Part shown: positions 1 to 8,262 of the stretch, piece after piece
How the letters are laid out: the number at the start of each line of letters is the position of its first letter
Position numbering within the stretch: the first letter of the stretch is position 1
Source: DAORHV01 sp964513925
GTDB lineage: Bacteria > Patescibacteriota > Gracilibacteria > Peribacterales > Peribacteraceae
Length of the DNA stretch: 64,000 nucleotides
Direction: 5' to 3'
Assembly: GCA_964513925.1 (NCBI GenBank)
Contig: CAZENR010000004.1
Coordinates: 1 to 64,000, forward strand
Translations under genes and position numbers: made by a program
The notes under the pieces: model-generated
Database searches by the model: none
Seen by the model: only the letters and a program-made list of their open reading frames with translations
What the model was told of the DNA's origin: nothing

Positions 1-112
1 CTTCCCGCCCCCTCCCTTTCGCGAACGCCGCACCGAAGAATGCATCTAGCTCATTGACCAACTCTTCCGCCGATGGGAGATAGTCCTGTGGCATGGCCGC
101 ACGGTATAACAT
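1..112 (-). CDS. N-terminal fragment of a hypothetical protein (runs off the window)
   Basis: An open frame on the minus strand continues past the left edge. It has two in-frame ATGs, at 112 and at 94; from the second it begins MPQDYLPSAEELVNELDAFF, which looks like a genuine acidic, helical N-terminus. An in-frame stop lies just upstream (140-142). Only about 31-37 residues are visible, so no family can be assigned. A longer minus-strand frame over 51-296 overlaps it in another phase and looks less protein-like. The call rests on amino-acid composition only. Confidence 0.35.
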   Translation of the reverse strand, partial: MLYRAAMPQDYLPSAEELVNELDAFFGAAFAKGRGRE

Positions 113-402
113 TCTCGCGGTGCACGCGCAACAAAACGACTACTACTGCTCCCGCGAATGCCGGCGAAGAAATAGCGGTTCTCACAGAAAGTCCTGTTAT
201 GGCGGATACCATGCGCACCTTGTTCGATTGTCTCTGGCGAACATCGAGTGCGAGACGTGAGACGTAAGATGCAGAGCGCCGCAGATCACATACCATCCGA
301 GAAGTACTGCGTAGTTGCCATCATGCGGTGTTGTCGCGAATGTGGACTGGATGACGTCCTGCTGTACGGCAGAGTCACACTTTCTTTGAAATGATTTATT
401 CC
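113..402. other. Intergenic region with no gene recognised
   Basis: This stretch separates the partial gene at the left edge from the end of the caspase-like gene. Short frames exist on both strands, but none has a convincing composition, start signal or recognisable motif. I see no strong hairpin with a U-tract and no tRNA. Confidence 0.4.
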
Positions 403-2580
403 TTATGCCGCAGAAGAAACTTGCGCGTCGCCCATGTTTCGCCGTGATATTTGAATCGGAAATCCCTCAGCATCTGCTATAAAAAGGCTGGGGTTCGATA
501 CACCGTTAAATTCATTGCGGAATACATCAGCGAATGTGGCCGGAATGGCATTCTTTCTTTTTAGCTGGAGCGTTTCGGAGAAGAATGCACCGCCGAGTGG
601 TGATCGCAGATCAGAATAAGCCAATTGGCCGTATTCCGATGCTCCAAGTGAAATAGGGCGTGGTTCCCCAGTAAGCTTACCGTACAATTTGCGGAGAAAC
701 GTGGAATTGTAGCAGCTTTGGAAGATGAGGATATCGCGCGCAGCCAGATCGGATGTAGGAAGATTGCGCGAACGCTCATTGAGTGCAGTAGCAAGTTCAT
801 CGAGAGTAATGCACTCATCGTTGCCTTCTGACTTTGAATCATTCGGGAGCACTCCGAATCCACGAATTGCGCCTCCTTCCTCATTCATGACTTTCGGAAC
901 ATTGCTTGGTGGCCTTGGGTCTATGGGGCCACCCCCGCCGGACAGATGAATTGCGTCTGGCGTCCCATGTCCGTCGAATATGAATGTGGCAGGACGAGGG
1001 AGTGTGCGGATACGACTAAGCATTGCTTCCTTTGCATCACGAAGGGATGCAGGCGTTTTCTCCGGACGGATAAACTCGAAAGCATCAGCCTCTCCCTGCT
1101 GCGCCCTAATTGCGCTTCGCAGAGCAGACTTGCCGAACCGGTGTGAGTCATCCGATTCCATTTCCCATTGTGCATACGTCATATCGTCGTGAGCCGATCC
1201 GTCGGGCTTACGGACATCACGTAGCATTTCGGAGTGCGCCATGAAGAGGATGTTTCTACCTCTGAAAAGAGGTGTGTTCGCATATGCATCGCGCAGTGCA
1301 AGAATACGGGCGAATTCTTGCCGAACCGTATCTTGGTTAACGTCGCGATTCCGCAAGAACAAGTTGCGTGCGATCATCGCCTTCATCTGCAATCGCCATA
1401 CGTTTGCCTGCGCTCGTGTCATGTCGGGCATTCCGGAACGTGCCCAGTCGATCCATTCGTCCCGGACATCGGCCCAATGAGTGAGTGCAGGATCTTCAAA
1501 GTTGGGCCGAGGAAGCCCAACGGCGTGTTCGGCCATGTATTGTCTTGCCATGGAATCTGCGTCCTCAGCAGAGGTGATAGAGCTTGCGCCACGAGAGAAC
1601 GTGATTGTCCTTTTCACTGCGCCCTTCTCCGAGTAGGCCCAGAAAAAGTCAGTCGTTTCTCCAGTTACGTCGCCTTGCTCGATTACCTGCATGCCATTGG
1701 ACGATTTGAGAATTCGACGGAATGCAATGTTGCCCGCCTGGCGCAGAGCAGCCTCTGCTTTGTCGAACGCGGTTTTGGCGTAGACTTTGCGTGTAGGATT
1801 GCTTGGGCTTGCTTCGTTGGCATGGTTCAGCTCCTGTTTTGCCGCAGCCAGCTTATCTTGGGCTTTCCTGAAGTTCGCAGCATCTGCTTCTTGCGGGGCA
1901 TCAATCACCTCCAAGATGTCATCGGGCGTCGCAACGAAGTGACGGGTGGCGTAGTTTATAGTTACATCGAATTCATATCGCAACTTATCGCGGCGGTAGA
2001 TCATGAGGCCTGTAAGTACTTCCGGCGTAAAATATGCGGCAAGATTGTTGAGAATCTTGCCGATAGCATTCCGATCGCCTGTATTGAGCTCCTCAAGTGT
2101 AAGCGGAGGACTGCAAACAATAATCGCCCCTCGAGAGCGGATTTGTGTGATTCCATCGCTACGCACAACAGCTTCCGCTCTCTGCTCTCCGAGCATGAAT
2201 CCCAATCCGTCGGGACTGAACTGCAGGATCTGTAGGTCTGGGAAACGCTTCTTGAGCACTGTCTCTGCTTTTGCAAGATATGGGGACACTTCTTGGAATA
2301 CGTCCGTTCGGATCGTTGCTAGCGTGTCAGGATCAGATCCTGAGATTTGGGCCTGCTTTTCCGCAATTGTGTTCAATGCTGCGGCAAGCGAACCGTCCGA
2401 CTCCCCTGCGTTATTCGGAGACAATCGAATCGAATCGCGAAATGCCTCGAGAATTTGGTGCGTTTCCGTCCGAAGATCCTGCAGTTGACGATACCTGTCG
2501 GGCCCGGCGTATCGTGGAGCCTCTCGCCATAGCAGGCGGGCTTCGGAAAGAGTGGTCTGATTTTTTGCTATTGGCGACAT
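403..2580 (-). CDS. Large protein with C-terminal caspase-like (clan CD) cysteine peptidase domain
   Basis: A 725-aa protein from the chosen ATG (MSPIAK). The start is favoured because a TATAAT (2596-2601) lies 15 nt upstream and an AAGGAT precedes the ATG. Near the C-terminus there is a beta strand ending in FIFDGHG (His about 538) and a second strand ending in ILIFQSCYN (Cys about 623). This His/Cys dyad after hydrophobic strands is the hallmark of clan CD peptidases (caspase, gingipain, clostripain, CHAT), so peptidase activity is an inference from motif and order. Residues 1-~400 are mostly helical and unrecognised. There is no signal peptide, so it is probably cytoplasmic. The N-terminus carries LSEARLLWREAP, closely matching the start of the protein at 5572-6183. 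It could instead be a non-catalytic caspase-fold protein. Confidence 0.75.
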   Translation of the reverse strand: MSPIAKNQTTLSEARLLWREAPRYAGPDRYRQLQDLRTETHQILEAFRDSIRLSPNNAGESDGSLAAALNTIAEKQAQISGSDPDTLATIRTDVFQEVSPYLAKAETVLKKRFPDLQILQFSPDGLGFMLGEQRAEAVVRSDGITQIRSRGAIIVCSPPLTLEELNTGDRNAIGKILNNLAAYFTPEVLTGLMIYRRDKLRYEFDVTINYATRHFVATPDDILEVIDAPQEADAANFRKAQDKLAAAKQELNHANEASPSNPTRKVYAKTAFDKAEAALRQAGNIAFRRILKSSNGMQVIEQGDVTGETTDFFWAYSEKGAVKRTITFSRGASSITSAEDADSMARQYMAEHAVGLPRPNFEDPALTHWADVRDEWIDWARSGMPDMTRAQANVWRLQMKAMIARNLFLRNRDVNQDTVRQEFARILALRDAYANTPLFRGRNILFMAHSEMLRDVRKPDGSAHDDMTYAQWEMESDDSHRFGKSALRSAIRAQQGEADAFEFIRPEKTPASLRDAKEAMLSRIRTLPRPATFIFDGHGTPDAIHLSGGGGPIDPRPPSNVPKVMNEEGGAIRGFGVLPNDSKSEGNDECITLDELATALNERSRNLPTSDLAARDILIFQSCYNSTFLRKLYGKLTGEPRPISLGASEYGQLAYSDLRSPLGGAFFSETLQLKRKNAIPATFADVFRNEFNGVSNPSLFIADAEGFPIQISRRNMGDAQVSSAA

Positions 2581-2595
2581 GTGTTTTATCCTTGC

Positions 2596-2601
2596 ATTAT
2601 A
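2596..2601 (-). promoter_or_regulatory. -10 element of the caspase-like gene
   Basis: A perfect TATAAT preceded by TGC (extended -10) on the minus strand, 15 nt before the chosen ATG. The expected transcript start would leave a leader of only about 8 nt. Confidence 0.55.
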
Positions 2602-2664
2602 GCAGAAAAACCGATTCATGAACATGAGTCCCACCTGCTAGGAATCTCTTGTTTCTAAGTTTCG

Positions 2665-2741
2665 TGGCGGAGCCAACGGGATTCGAACCCGCGACCTCTT
2701 CCGTGACAGGGAAGCGCTCTAACCAGCTGAGCTATGGCTCC
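2665..2741 (-). tRNA. tRNA-Asp (GTC)
   Basis: A complete cloverleaf on the minus strand. The acceptor stem GGAGCCA pairs with TGGCTCC. The D-arm reads GCTCAGCTGGTTAGAGC, the anticodon stem CTTCC/GGAAG encloses loop CTGTCAC, and the T-arm contains GGTTCGAATCC. The anticodon GTC at positions 34-36 specifies aspartate. Discriminator G and the terminal CCA are encoded (2665-2667). It sits between two minus-strand protein genes with no tRNA neighbours. Confidence 0.95.
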
Positions 2742-2836
2742 ATTTGAGACAGCATCAATGGGGCGTCACACGGTTCCCATTGGGCTACAAGCCTAGCAAA
2801 GAAGATTGCGGAACACAATTCCCCCTCTTTTGCTTC

Positions 2837-3442
2837 CTAGCGCGGGGGCGCAGCCTTACCAAACAGTCCGCCGATGTGCCGGCCCATGGCTTGCAAACCT
2901 GGCGTCAACCCGCCGTGCGCCAGCGCGTAACCGCCTACGGCCAACCCTGCGCCAGCGGCGCCAACTACGCCCGCGGTGGTAAGGAAGTGCTTGGCGTTAT
3001 CCTTGAATGCACGCCACTCCACCGTCCACCAATTGGGAAGGCTTTCACCGAAGAAGGCGGAAATCTTACGCGCCCAACGCGTGCCCCACATGCGGTTCAT
3101 GTCGATATCCAAGTTGCGGATGTTACCGATAAGCGCATTCAAATTCCTGTGCGTGCTGCGGCGGTCGTACGACCCGTCTGCCTCATCGTGCATGCGCAGC
3201 AATCCGTTCTTTTCAAGCTCCGAATCACGCAGTTGCCGCAGTGTTTGCAGCACGTCGGAAAGACCGTCGTTCGCTTTCAGTTCGGCAAGCAGCGCAGTTC
3301 GACTTTCGCCGCCGCGGTTATATCTGTCGATAATATCCTTCGCCTTAGCGATAGTGCGCCCCAGCACTTCCTGATGCTTGTGCATATCGTCCGATGCCGC
3401 CAATCCGCGCTCTGGTCCCTGTTCAATATTTCGGTCAGCCAT
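2837..3442 (-). CDS. Hypothetical membrane-associated protein
   Basis: A 201-aa protein from the ATG at MADRNIEQ. A frame extending upstream overlaps the preceding gene and is very basic, so it was not used. Residues 1-~120 are charged and helical. Around residues 155-185 a Gly/Ala-rich hydrophobic stretch (AGVVGAAGAGLAVGGYALAHGG) could be a membrane segment, followed by a short basic tail. No family is recognised. It is the last gene of an apparent minus-strand operon, starting 19 nt after the previous stop, downstream of glucan phosphorylase. Confidence 0.7.
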   Translation of the reverse strand: MADRNIEQGPERGLAASDDMHKHQEVLGRTIAKAKDIIDRYNRGGESRTALLAELKANDGLSDVLQTLRQLRDSELEKNGLLRMHDEADGSYDRRSTHRNLNALIGNIRNLDIDMNRMWGTRWARKISAFFGESLPNWWTVEWRAFKDNAKHFLTTAGVVGAAGAGLAVGGYALAHGGLTPGLQAMGRHIGGLFGKAAPPR

Positions 3443-3461
3443 GATGAAAATGGGTGAAGAA

Positions 3462-3818
3462 TTAGAGTTCTTTTGCAATGCGCTCCAGCGCCTCAATCTG
3501 TTCGTCCAGCGTTTGGATTGTTTGTACGCTGCTGACCAACGGACTGAGCGCCATGATTGCCTGCGCGTCCGCCTCGGCACGGTCCGTGCGCAATTCTTTC
3601 AGCAGTGCGATAAAGGAATCGCGCGAAGAGTTCTCCATAGCCTTGTCGCTCTCTAGGAGCAGGAGGTACGCGTCTATTTGTTCCACCGTAAGCGTTGCCA
3701 AATACTCACCGAAAGAGGTTGCATCCTTCAGGATGAACTCCACCTCTTTGGCAGTCAGCTTGCGCCAGGGATTTGCTGGCGCTTGGTCTGCGGCTTTCTT
3801 TACTCTGGGCTTTGCCAT
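3462..3818 (-). CDS. Hypothetical helical protein
   Basis: A 118-aa protein starting MAKPRVKK. An upstream in-frame extension exists, but the Lys-rich start fits better. After a basic 20-residue head the sequence is acidic and strongly helical (for example DAYLLLLESDKAMENSSRDSFIALLKEL written in heptad-like spacing), suggesting a coiled coil or small helical bundle. No signal peptide or catalytic motif is visible. It lies between the phosphorylase gene and the 201-aa membrane-associated protein, so it is probably co-transcribed with both. Function unknown. Confidence 0.7.
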   Translation of the reverse strand: MAKPRVKKAADQAPANPWRKLTAKEVEFILKDATSFGEYLATLTVEQIDAYLLLLESDKAMENSSRDSFIALLKELRTDRAEADAQAIMALSPLVSSVQTIQTLDEQIEALERIAKEL

Positions 3819-3886
3819 GGGGATGTGGGAAGGAGGTAGCGAAAGTATGATCGAAGGCGCGTGCGCCTCCAACAAAATGTTCCAGT

Positions 3887-5557
3887 TTATGCGTTCCAGG
3901 CCTTTTGGATGTACTCGCGTACGGCACGATGCGTGTTGAAGTATCCCATCAGCGCAATAGTGCGCTTCATGCGGCGCATCCAGCGTACATGGTCGCTGTG
4001 GTAGTACTCCGGAATCACTTGGTATTGCAGCTGCGTGTATAAATCCTCTGCGTCAATTTGCCGCGTGTCATCGGCGTCCAGTGCCTGGGCCAACGGGCCA
4101 ATACGCCAACCGGCTTGTGGGTCCATCTCGTATCCTTCTATCCACCAACCATCGAGCGTGGACAGGTTCAACGTACCGTTAATGCAAGCCTTCATTCCAG
4201 ACGTGCCTGAAGCTTCGTGCAGGCGCGTGGGCGTGTTCAGCCATACGTCGGCACCCGAAACCATCATCTTGGCCAAATCGGGGTTGTAGTTCGGGATGTA
4301 CACGATGCGCAATTTGTCCGACAGCGATCGCGATCGTTCGATCATGCGCTTGATCACCTCCTGCCCGAAAGGGTCCTGGGGGTGCGCATTGCCCGAGTGA
4401 ATGATTTGCAGCTTGCCCTGGCCCACCTCTATGAGGCGCTCCAAGTTGGTGTAGATCAACTCCGGTCGTTTGTAGGCAACCACGCGGCGCGCGCTGGCAA
4501 TAGTGAGCGTGTTTTCATCCAGCGTGGTCATGGTGTGCTTGTTTGCTTCTTTGAGCAGCCTGCGCTTTGCGGCGCGGTGCGCTTGCCACAGCGCATCGTC
4601 GGGGATGAGCTTGCTTTTGTCTGCCAACACCGAAGGGTCGGTGCGCCAGCCCGGACAGTACTCATCCAACACTGTGCGCATTTCGTCGCTGGCCCAGTGC
4701 TCCGCATGCACGCCGTTGGTAATGTGATCGATGTCTTCACCGGGGAACATGGCCCTGGATACCATGCCGTGCACGCGGGCGACGCCGCAGGTGTAGCGAC
4801 TTAAGTGCATGGCCAGCAGTGTCATGGACAAGCTGTCTTCGCCGGCGATTTTGCGTATATGCCACGGCAGCATATCGCCTACCACTTTGTAGGCCATGTC
4901 GTACGGGAACACATCGTGGCCTGCCTTGACCGGCGTGTGCGTAGTAAATGCGCAGCTGGGGCGCACGTGTTCATCTTTGTATTCGCGCTCTTTCAGGAGT
5001 TCCAACGTCAGGAATGCAGCGTGGCCTTCGTTCATGTGGAACGTGCCGATATCGGCATACCCCAACTTGCGCAGCATGCGTACGCCGCCAATACCAAGCA
5101 CTACTTCCTGTTTTAGGCGCATGTAACCGTCGCCGCCGTACAGGTACTTGGTAATGTCTCGATCATGGGGTTGGTTCTCTGGAAGGTTCGTATCTAAAAA
5201 GTACACCGGCACCGTATGGTTGCCGCTGTGCAACTCCAGCACCCATACTCCCACTTTCACGGGACGGCCCTCCACGATTACTTCCACCGTGTGCGGCAAT
5301 TTCCGCAAATGCTCCGCGGGGTTCCAATTGGTTTCGCTGTACTGCTGCGAACCATCGGCATTTATGGACTGCTTCATGTAGCCGTGTTGCCAACACATGG
5401 TCATACCCGCTGCTTGCACACCCAAATCGGTAGCTGAGCGCAAAATGTCCGCTGCCAGCACACCAAGACCTCCCGCAAACGTTGGTATTTGCCGACTGAA
5501 GCCTACCTCCATTGTGAAGTAGGCGACGGTGAGATGTTGTTTGGCAGAAGTGCTCAT
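3887..5557 (-). CDS. glgP: Alpha-glucan (glycogen/maltodextrin) phosphorylase, short form
   Basis: A 556-aa GT35 phosphorylase, which releases glucose-1-phosphate from alpha-1,4-glucans using inorganic phosphate and pyridoxal phosphate. The N-terminal FAGGLGVLAADILRSATDLG and the mid-protein NEGHAAFLTLELL are typical. The PLP site EASGTSGMKA places the Schiff-base lysine at about residue 456, followed by NGTLNLSTLDGWW. At 556 aa it matches the compact prokaryotic type rather than the ~800-aa enteric form. It starts 15 nt after the end of the upstream hypothetical gene, so it is probably transcribed from the promoter at 6218-6246. Its product feeds the phosphohexomutase encoded divergently next door. 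Confidence 0.93.
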   Translation of the reverse strand: MSTSAKQHLTVAYFTMEVGFSRQIPTFAGGLGVLAADILRSATDLGVQAAGMTMCWQHGYMKQSINADGSQQYSETNWNPAEHLRKLPHTVEVIVEGRPVKVGVWVLELHSGNHTVPVYFLDTNLPENQPHDRDITKYLYGGDGYMRLKQEVVLGIGGVRMLRKLGYADIGTFHMNEGHAAFLTLELLKEREYKDEHVRPSCAFTTHTPVKAGHDVFPYDMAYKVVGDMLPWHIRKIAGEDSLSMTLLAMHLSRYTCGVARVHGMVSRAMFPGEDIDHITNGVHAEHWASDEMRTVLDEYCPGWRTDPSVLADKSKLIPDDALWQAHRAAKRRLLKEANKHTMTTLDENTLTIASARRVVAYKRPELIYTNLERLIEVGQGKLQIIHSGNAHPQDPFGQEVIKRMIERSRSLSDKLRIVYIPNYNPDLAKMMVSGADVWLNTPTRLHEASGTSGMKACINGTLNLSTLDGWWIEGYEMDPQAGWRIGPLAQALDADDTRQIDAEDLYTQLQYQVIPEYYHSDHVRWMRRMKRTIALMGYFNTHRAVREYIQKAWNA

Positions 5558-5571
5558 GTGCTGTGTGGCAG

Positions 5572-6183
5572 CTACTCGTTATCAATGCGGATCTGCGGAG
5601 CAATGACTTCCGCAAAATTTCCATCTTTCGCAATGACATCTCCCATTGCGCGGATGAGTTCGGTTTGCGTCATGCGAGATCCAGGTCCGCCAACTTTCAA
5701 CTCCTTCGCCATGAAGAAACGGTTATCTGGCGTGGCGTACATCAGCGTTGCCGTGTTATCCGGACCCATCTGCACAGTGTACGTGTTTTGACCGTTGAGC
5801 CGGCGGAAACCCGGTTCATTGCAGGCGGCTTTGAATGCGCTTTTCAGAGCGAGGTTCAACCGTAGTTTGAATGCCTGCTGTTCTGCCATGTCGCGAACAT
5901 CGCGATTCCCATTCAATGCATCGGCTACCAATTTAATTTTCCCTCCAGCCCGATCGCTGGGAGTTTCATTCGATGCAGGCAGGACCAGCGCAGCTTCGCC
6001 GTTTTGATCTGGCGCCGCATTTGCCTCGGCAATGCGCGCCTCGCGCACGGTGTTCTCCTGTCTTTCACTTGGGGTAGCGCCACCGTTGGTTGGCAGAATG
6101 AGGGGGGCCTCTTGCCAGATATATCGTGCCTCTCGCAAAGAAAATTGCATTTGCGAACCCTGGTGCAAGGAACGTGTTTTCAT
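5572..6183 (-). CDS. Hypothetical protein with N-terminal LxEARxxWxEAP motif
   Basis: 203 aa from the first ATG; an in-frame ATG 11 codons later (6150, MQFSLREARY) is equally plausible, and the conserved motif begins right after it. SLREARYIWQEAP closely matches TLSEARLLWREAP at the start of the caspase-like protein at 403-2580, although the remainder is unrelated. A low-complexity polar linker (about 25-70) precedes a C-terminal alpha/beta-looking domain with several hydrophobic strands. No membrane segment is seen. It is the first gene of the operon containing glgP and has a good promoter upstream. Function unknown. Confidence 0.75.
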   Translation of the reverse strand: MKTRSLHQGSQMQFSLREARYIWQEAPLILPTNGGATPSERQENTVREARIAEANAAPDQNGEAALVLPASNETPSDRAGGKIKLVADALNGNRDVRDMAEQQAFKLRLNLALKSAFKAACNEPGFRRLNGQNTYTVQMGPDNTATLMYATPDNRFFMAKELKVGGPGSRMTQTELIRAMGDVIAKDGNFAEVIAPQIRIDNE

Positions 6184-6217
6184 AAACAGATGAGGAATTG
6201 GGAATATGTTTTGTAAT

Positions 6218-6246
6218 ATTATAACATAATTTAATTATTTTGACAA
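6218..6246 (-). promoter_or_regulatory. Promoter of the hypothetical-glgP operon
   Basis: On the minus strand TTGTCA (6241-6246), a 17-nt spacer and TATAAT (6218-6223). The same bases read on the plus strand give TTGACA (6240-6245), so a -35 for the divergent phosphohexomutase gene may overlap, although no good plus-strand -10 stands 17 nt further on. The region is AT-rich. Confidence 0.65.
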
Positions 6247-6374
6247 TAATGCAGTCTAGCTGCAGTTACAAAGCGGTGTCCGAGAAAAATAGTGCAAGCG
6301 CGGAGACAGAGTCTGGAAAGTGAATGGAAAATCGCACTCCTCAAACGCGGCGGAAATGTCTATTCTCGTAGCCG

Positions 6375-7763
6375 ATGGCCATCGACCCCCATATCTTCCG
6401 CGCGTACGACATCCGCGGGAAAGCCTACACTCAACTTACCGCAGAAGCGTGCTGGTGGATTGCCACCGCATTCGGCTCGGTGGTTCGCGAGAAGTATGCA
6501 TCGGAAACAGTGCGCCCTACAGTAGTGGTTGGCCACGACGCGCGTACGCACAGTCCCGAATTTCTGGCCGAAGTAGTATCCGGCCTTATTGCTGCCGGTT
6601 GCAGCGTAAAGCGCATCGGCCAAACACCCAGTCCCGTGAACTACTTTACGGTGTGCAACCGCGGTTTCGATGCCGGCATTCAAATCACCGCCAGTCACAA
6701 CCCAAAGGAGGACAACGGACTCAAGCTGCATTTGCGCGGCGCCGAAGCGTATGCGGGTGAAGATTTGCAGCGCTTGCGCGAACGCATAGAACGCAAAGAC
6801 GTGTTGGTGGGGACAGGATCGGCAGAGGACATTGAAACCGAAGTAACGTACATCGAGTACTTAGAGCAGCTGTTCCCGCGCGTTGGCGCCAAGCGGCATG
6901 TAGTCGTAGATGGCGGCAATGGCGTGGCCGGCCCCACATACGCGCTTGCGCTGAAGAAGGCTAAAGCCAAGGTGACGGGTATGTACCTGCAGCCCGATGG
7001 CACATTCCCCAATCACCCGGCAGACCCGAGCAAGCACTCCACGCTCGCCGATCTGCAGAAAAAGGTGGTGGAGCTCGGTGCCGATTGCGGCTTTGCCTTC
7101 GACGGCGACGGAGACCGCCTTGGCGTTGTGGATGAGAAGGGGCAAATCGTCACCGCAGATCAGCTCTTACTGCTCTTGGCGAAAGATCATCTCAGTCGTG
7201 TTCCCGGCGCTCCGGTCATCTTTACCGTCAGCAACTCGGGGTTGCTTGAAACCGAAATCGCCAAATGGGGCGGCAAGCCCGTCATGTGCAAGGTGGGACA
7301 CTCGTTTGTGGAACATGCCATGCGCGAGCACGGGGCGCAGCTTGGCGGCGAGCAGTCGGGGCATTTCTTCTGCGCAGAGGGGTACTACGGCTTCGACGAC
7401 GCCCTGGTGGCAGCATTACGCGTGCTGAGTATTTTGGGCGCGAACAAGAAAGCGAAGCTCTCGGAACTGATTGCGGAATTCCCCAAGGTATACCAAGCCC
7501 ATGAACTGCGGCCGCACTGCGATGACGCAAAGAAGAAGGAGGTCGTTGCCGGCATCTCAGCCCATTTTGCCGCCAACTATCCGGTGAACACGTTGGATGG
7601 TGCACGCATCGACTTTGGCGACGGCGCCTGGGCGGGCATTCGTTACAGCAACACCAGTCCATGCTTGTCTGTGTGCATAGAGGCACGAAGTGAGGAGAAG
7701 TTGCAGCAGGTGGAAGCAGAGGTTCTGACCCAGCTTAGAACGTATCCGGAGGTCGAGCTGTAG
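6375..7763 (+). CDS. manB: Phosphomannomutase / phosphoglucomutase
   Basis: A 462-aa alpha-D-phosphohexomutase that interconverts hexose-1-phosphate and hexose-6-phosphate. The catalytic phosphoserine motif TASHNP has Ser at about 107. The metal-binding loop DGDGDR and the sugar-specificity loop GEQSGHF are intact, and a C-terminal phosphate-binding domain with RYSNTSP is present. Length and order match the bacterial ManB/AlgC family; substrate preference (mannose versus glucose) cannot be decided from sequence. A TATTCT (6361-6366) lies 8 nt before the ATG with no Shine-Dalgarno, consistent with a leaderless message. It links the divergently encoded glucan phosphorylase to glycolysis and to GalU. 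Confidence 0.93.
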   Translation: MAIDPHIFRAYDIRGKAYTQLTAEACWWIATAFGSVVREKYASETVRPTVVVGHDARTHSPEFLAEVVSGLIAAGCSVKRIGQTPSPVNYFTVCNRGFDAGIQITASHNPKEDNGLKLHLRGAEAYAGEDLQRLRERIERKDVLVGTGSAEDIETEVTYIEYLEQLFPRVGAKRHVVVDGGNGVAGPTYALALKKAKAKVTGMYLQPDGTFPNHPADPSKHSTLADLQKKVVELGADCGFAFDGDGDRLGVVDEKGQIVTADQLLLLLAKDHLSRVPGAPVIFTVSNSGLLETEIAKWGGKPVMCKVGHSFVEHAMREHGAQLGGEQSGHFFCAEGYYGFDDALVAALRVLSILGANKKAKLSELIAEFPKVYQAHELRPHCDDAKKKEVVAGISAHFAANYPVNTLDGARIDFGDGAWAGIRYSNTSPCLSVCIEARSEEKLQQVEAEVLTQLRTYPEVEL

Positions 7764-7784
7764 ACGAAAAGTGGTTGTGGATTC

Positions 7785-7813
7785 CTTGGACTCCCAGATT
7801 CCTAGACTCCAAG
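7785..7813. repeat. GACTCC/GGAGTC-rich inverted repeat, left of the four-helix gene
   Basis: CTTGGACTCC followed after a short spacer by GACTCCAAG forms an imperfect hairpin. The same sequence family occurs at 8200-8228, 9917-9952 and 38501-38525. It may serve as a weak terminator for the phosphohexomutase gene, but there is no U-tract. Confidence 0.5.
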
Positions 7814-7840
7814 AAGAATGTCTCTCGTTAGGATGAGGTC

Positions 7841-8197
7841 ATGCATCAACGTCCTCATGAACGACTGCTTGTTTGGCAGGAGGCATACAAGATCTGTCTT
7901 CTGGTGTATCGCATGACATCGGAATTTCCATCGTTTGAGCGATTTGGTCTTACGAGTCAGCTAAGGCGTGCCGCGACAAGCGTCGCATTGAATATCGCGG
8001 AAGGGAACGTTCGTCGTACTAAACCGGAAAAGGCCCGCTTTCTAGAGATTGCCGGTAGCTCGATAGAGGAATTGCACTGTGCAATACGCCTTAGTTTCGA
8101 TTTGTCATATATAGATGCAACCCGGCTTGCCCGACTAGATGCACTCATACAAAGTGTAAGTATTCTTCTTACAAAACTGCGCAGAACATTTCTGTAA
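7841..8197 (+). CDS. Four-helix-bundle (23S rRNA-IVS / S23-like) protein
   Basis: 118 aa with the typical family layout: an N-terminal basic head and LLVWQEAYKICLLVYRMT helix, the central FGLTSQLRRAATSVALNIAEG signature, then EKARFLEIAGSSIEELHCAI and a C-terminal helix. Members are encoded in rRNA intervening sequences or as stand-alone genes and form pentameric helical bundles; their cellular role is unknown. TAGGAT (7829-7834) lies exactly 6 nt before the ATG. The gene is bracketed by related GGAGTC-rich hairpins, which could mark past mobility, but no transposase is present. Confidence 0.88.
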   Translation: MHQRPHERLLVWQEAYKICLLVYRMTSEFPSFERFGLTSQLRRAATSVALNIAEGNVRRTKPEKARFLEIAGSSIEELHCAIRLSFDLSYIDATRLARLDALIQSVSILLTKLRRTFL

Positions 8198-8199
8198 CA

Positions 8200-8216
8200 T
8201 CCTTGGAGTCCAAGGA
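8200..8216 (+). repeat. Perfect 7-bp palindromic hairpin (TCCTTGG/CCAAGGA)
   Basis: TCCTTGG, loop AGT, CCAAGGA immediately after the four-helix gene, followed by two more GGAGTC units up to 8228. It is a possible transcription terminator without a U-tract and belongs to the same short repeat family as those at 7785, 9917 and 38501. Confidence 0.55.
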
Positions 8217-8262
8217 GTCTTGGAGTCTTTGATATCCGATGTATGGTATACATCCTCTACTC

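Noticed and set aside
51..296. 81-codon minus-strand gene near the left edge
   Set aside because: Low-complexity Val/Arg sequence in conflict with a better N-terminal frame in another phase.
1234..2235. 333-codon plus-strand frame within the caspase-like gene
   Set aside because: The minus-strand gene has a promoter, start and catalytic motifs; the plus frame is Cys/Arg/Ser-rich noise.
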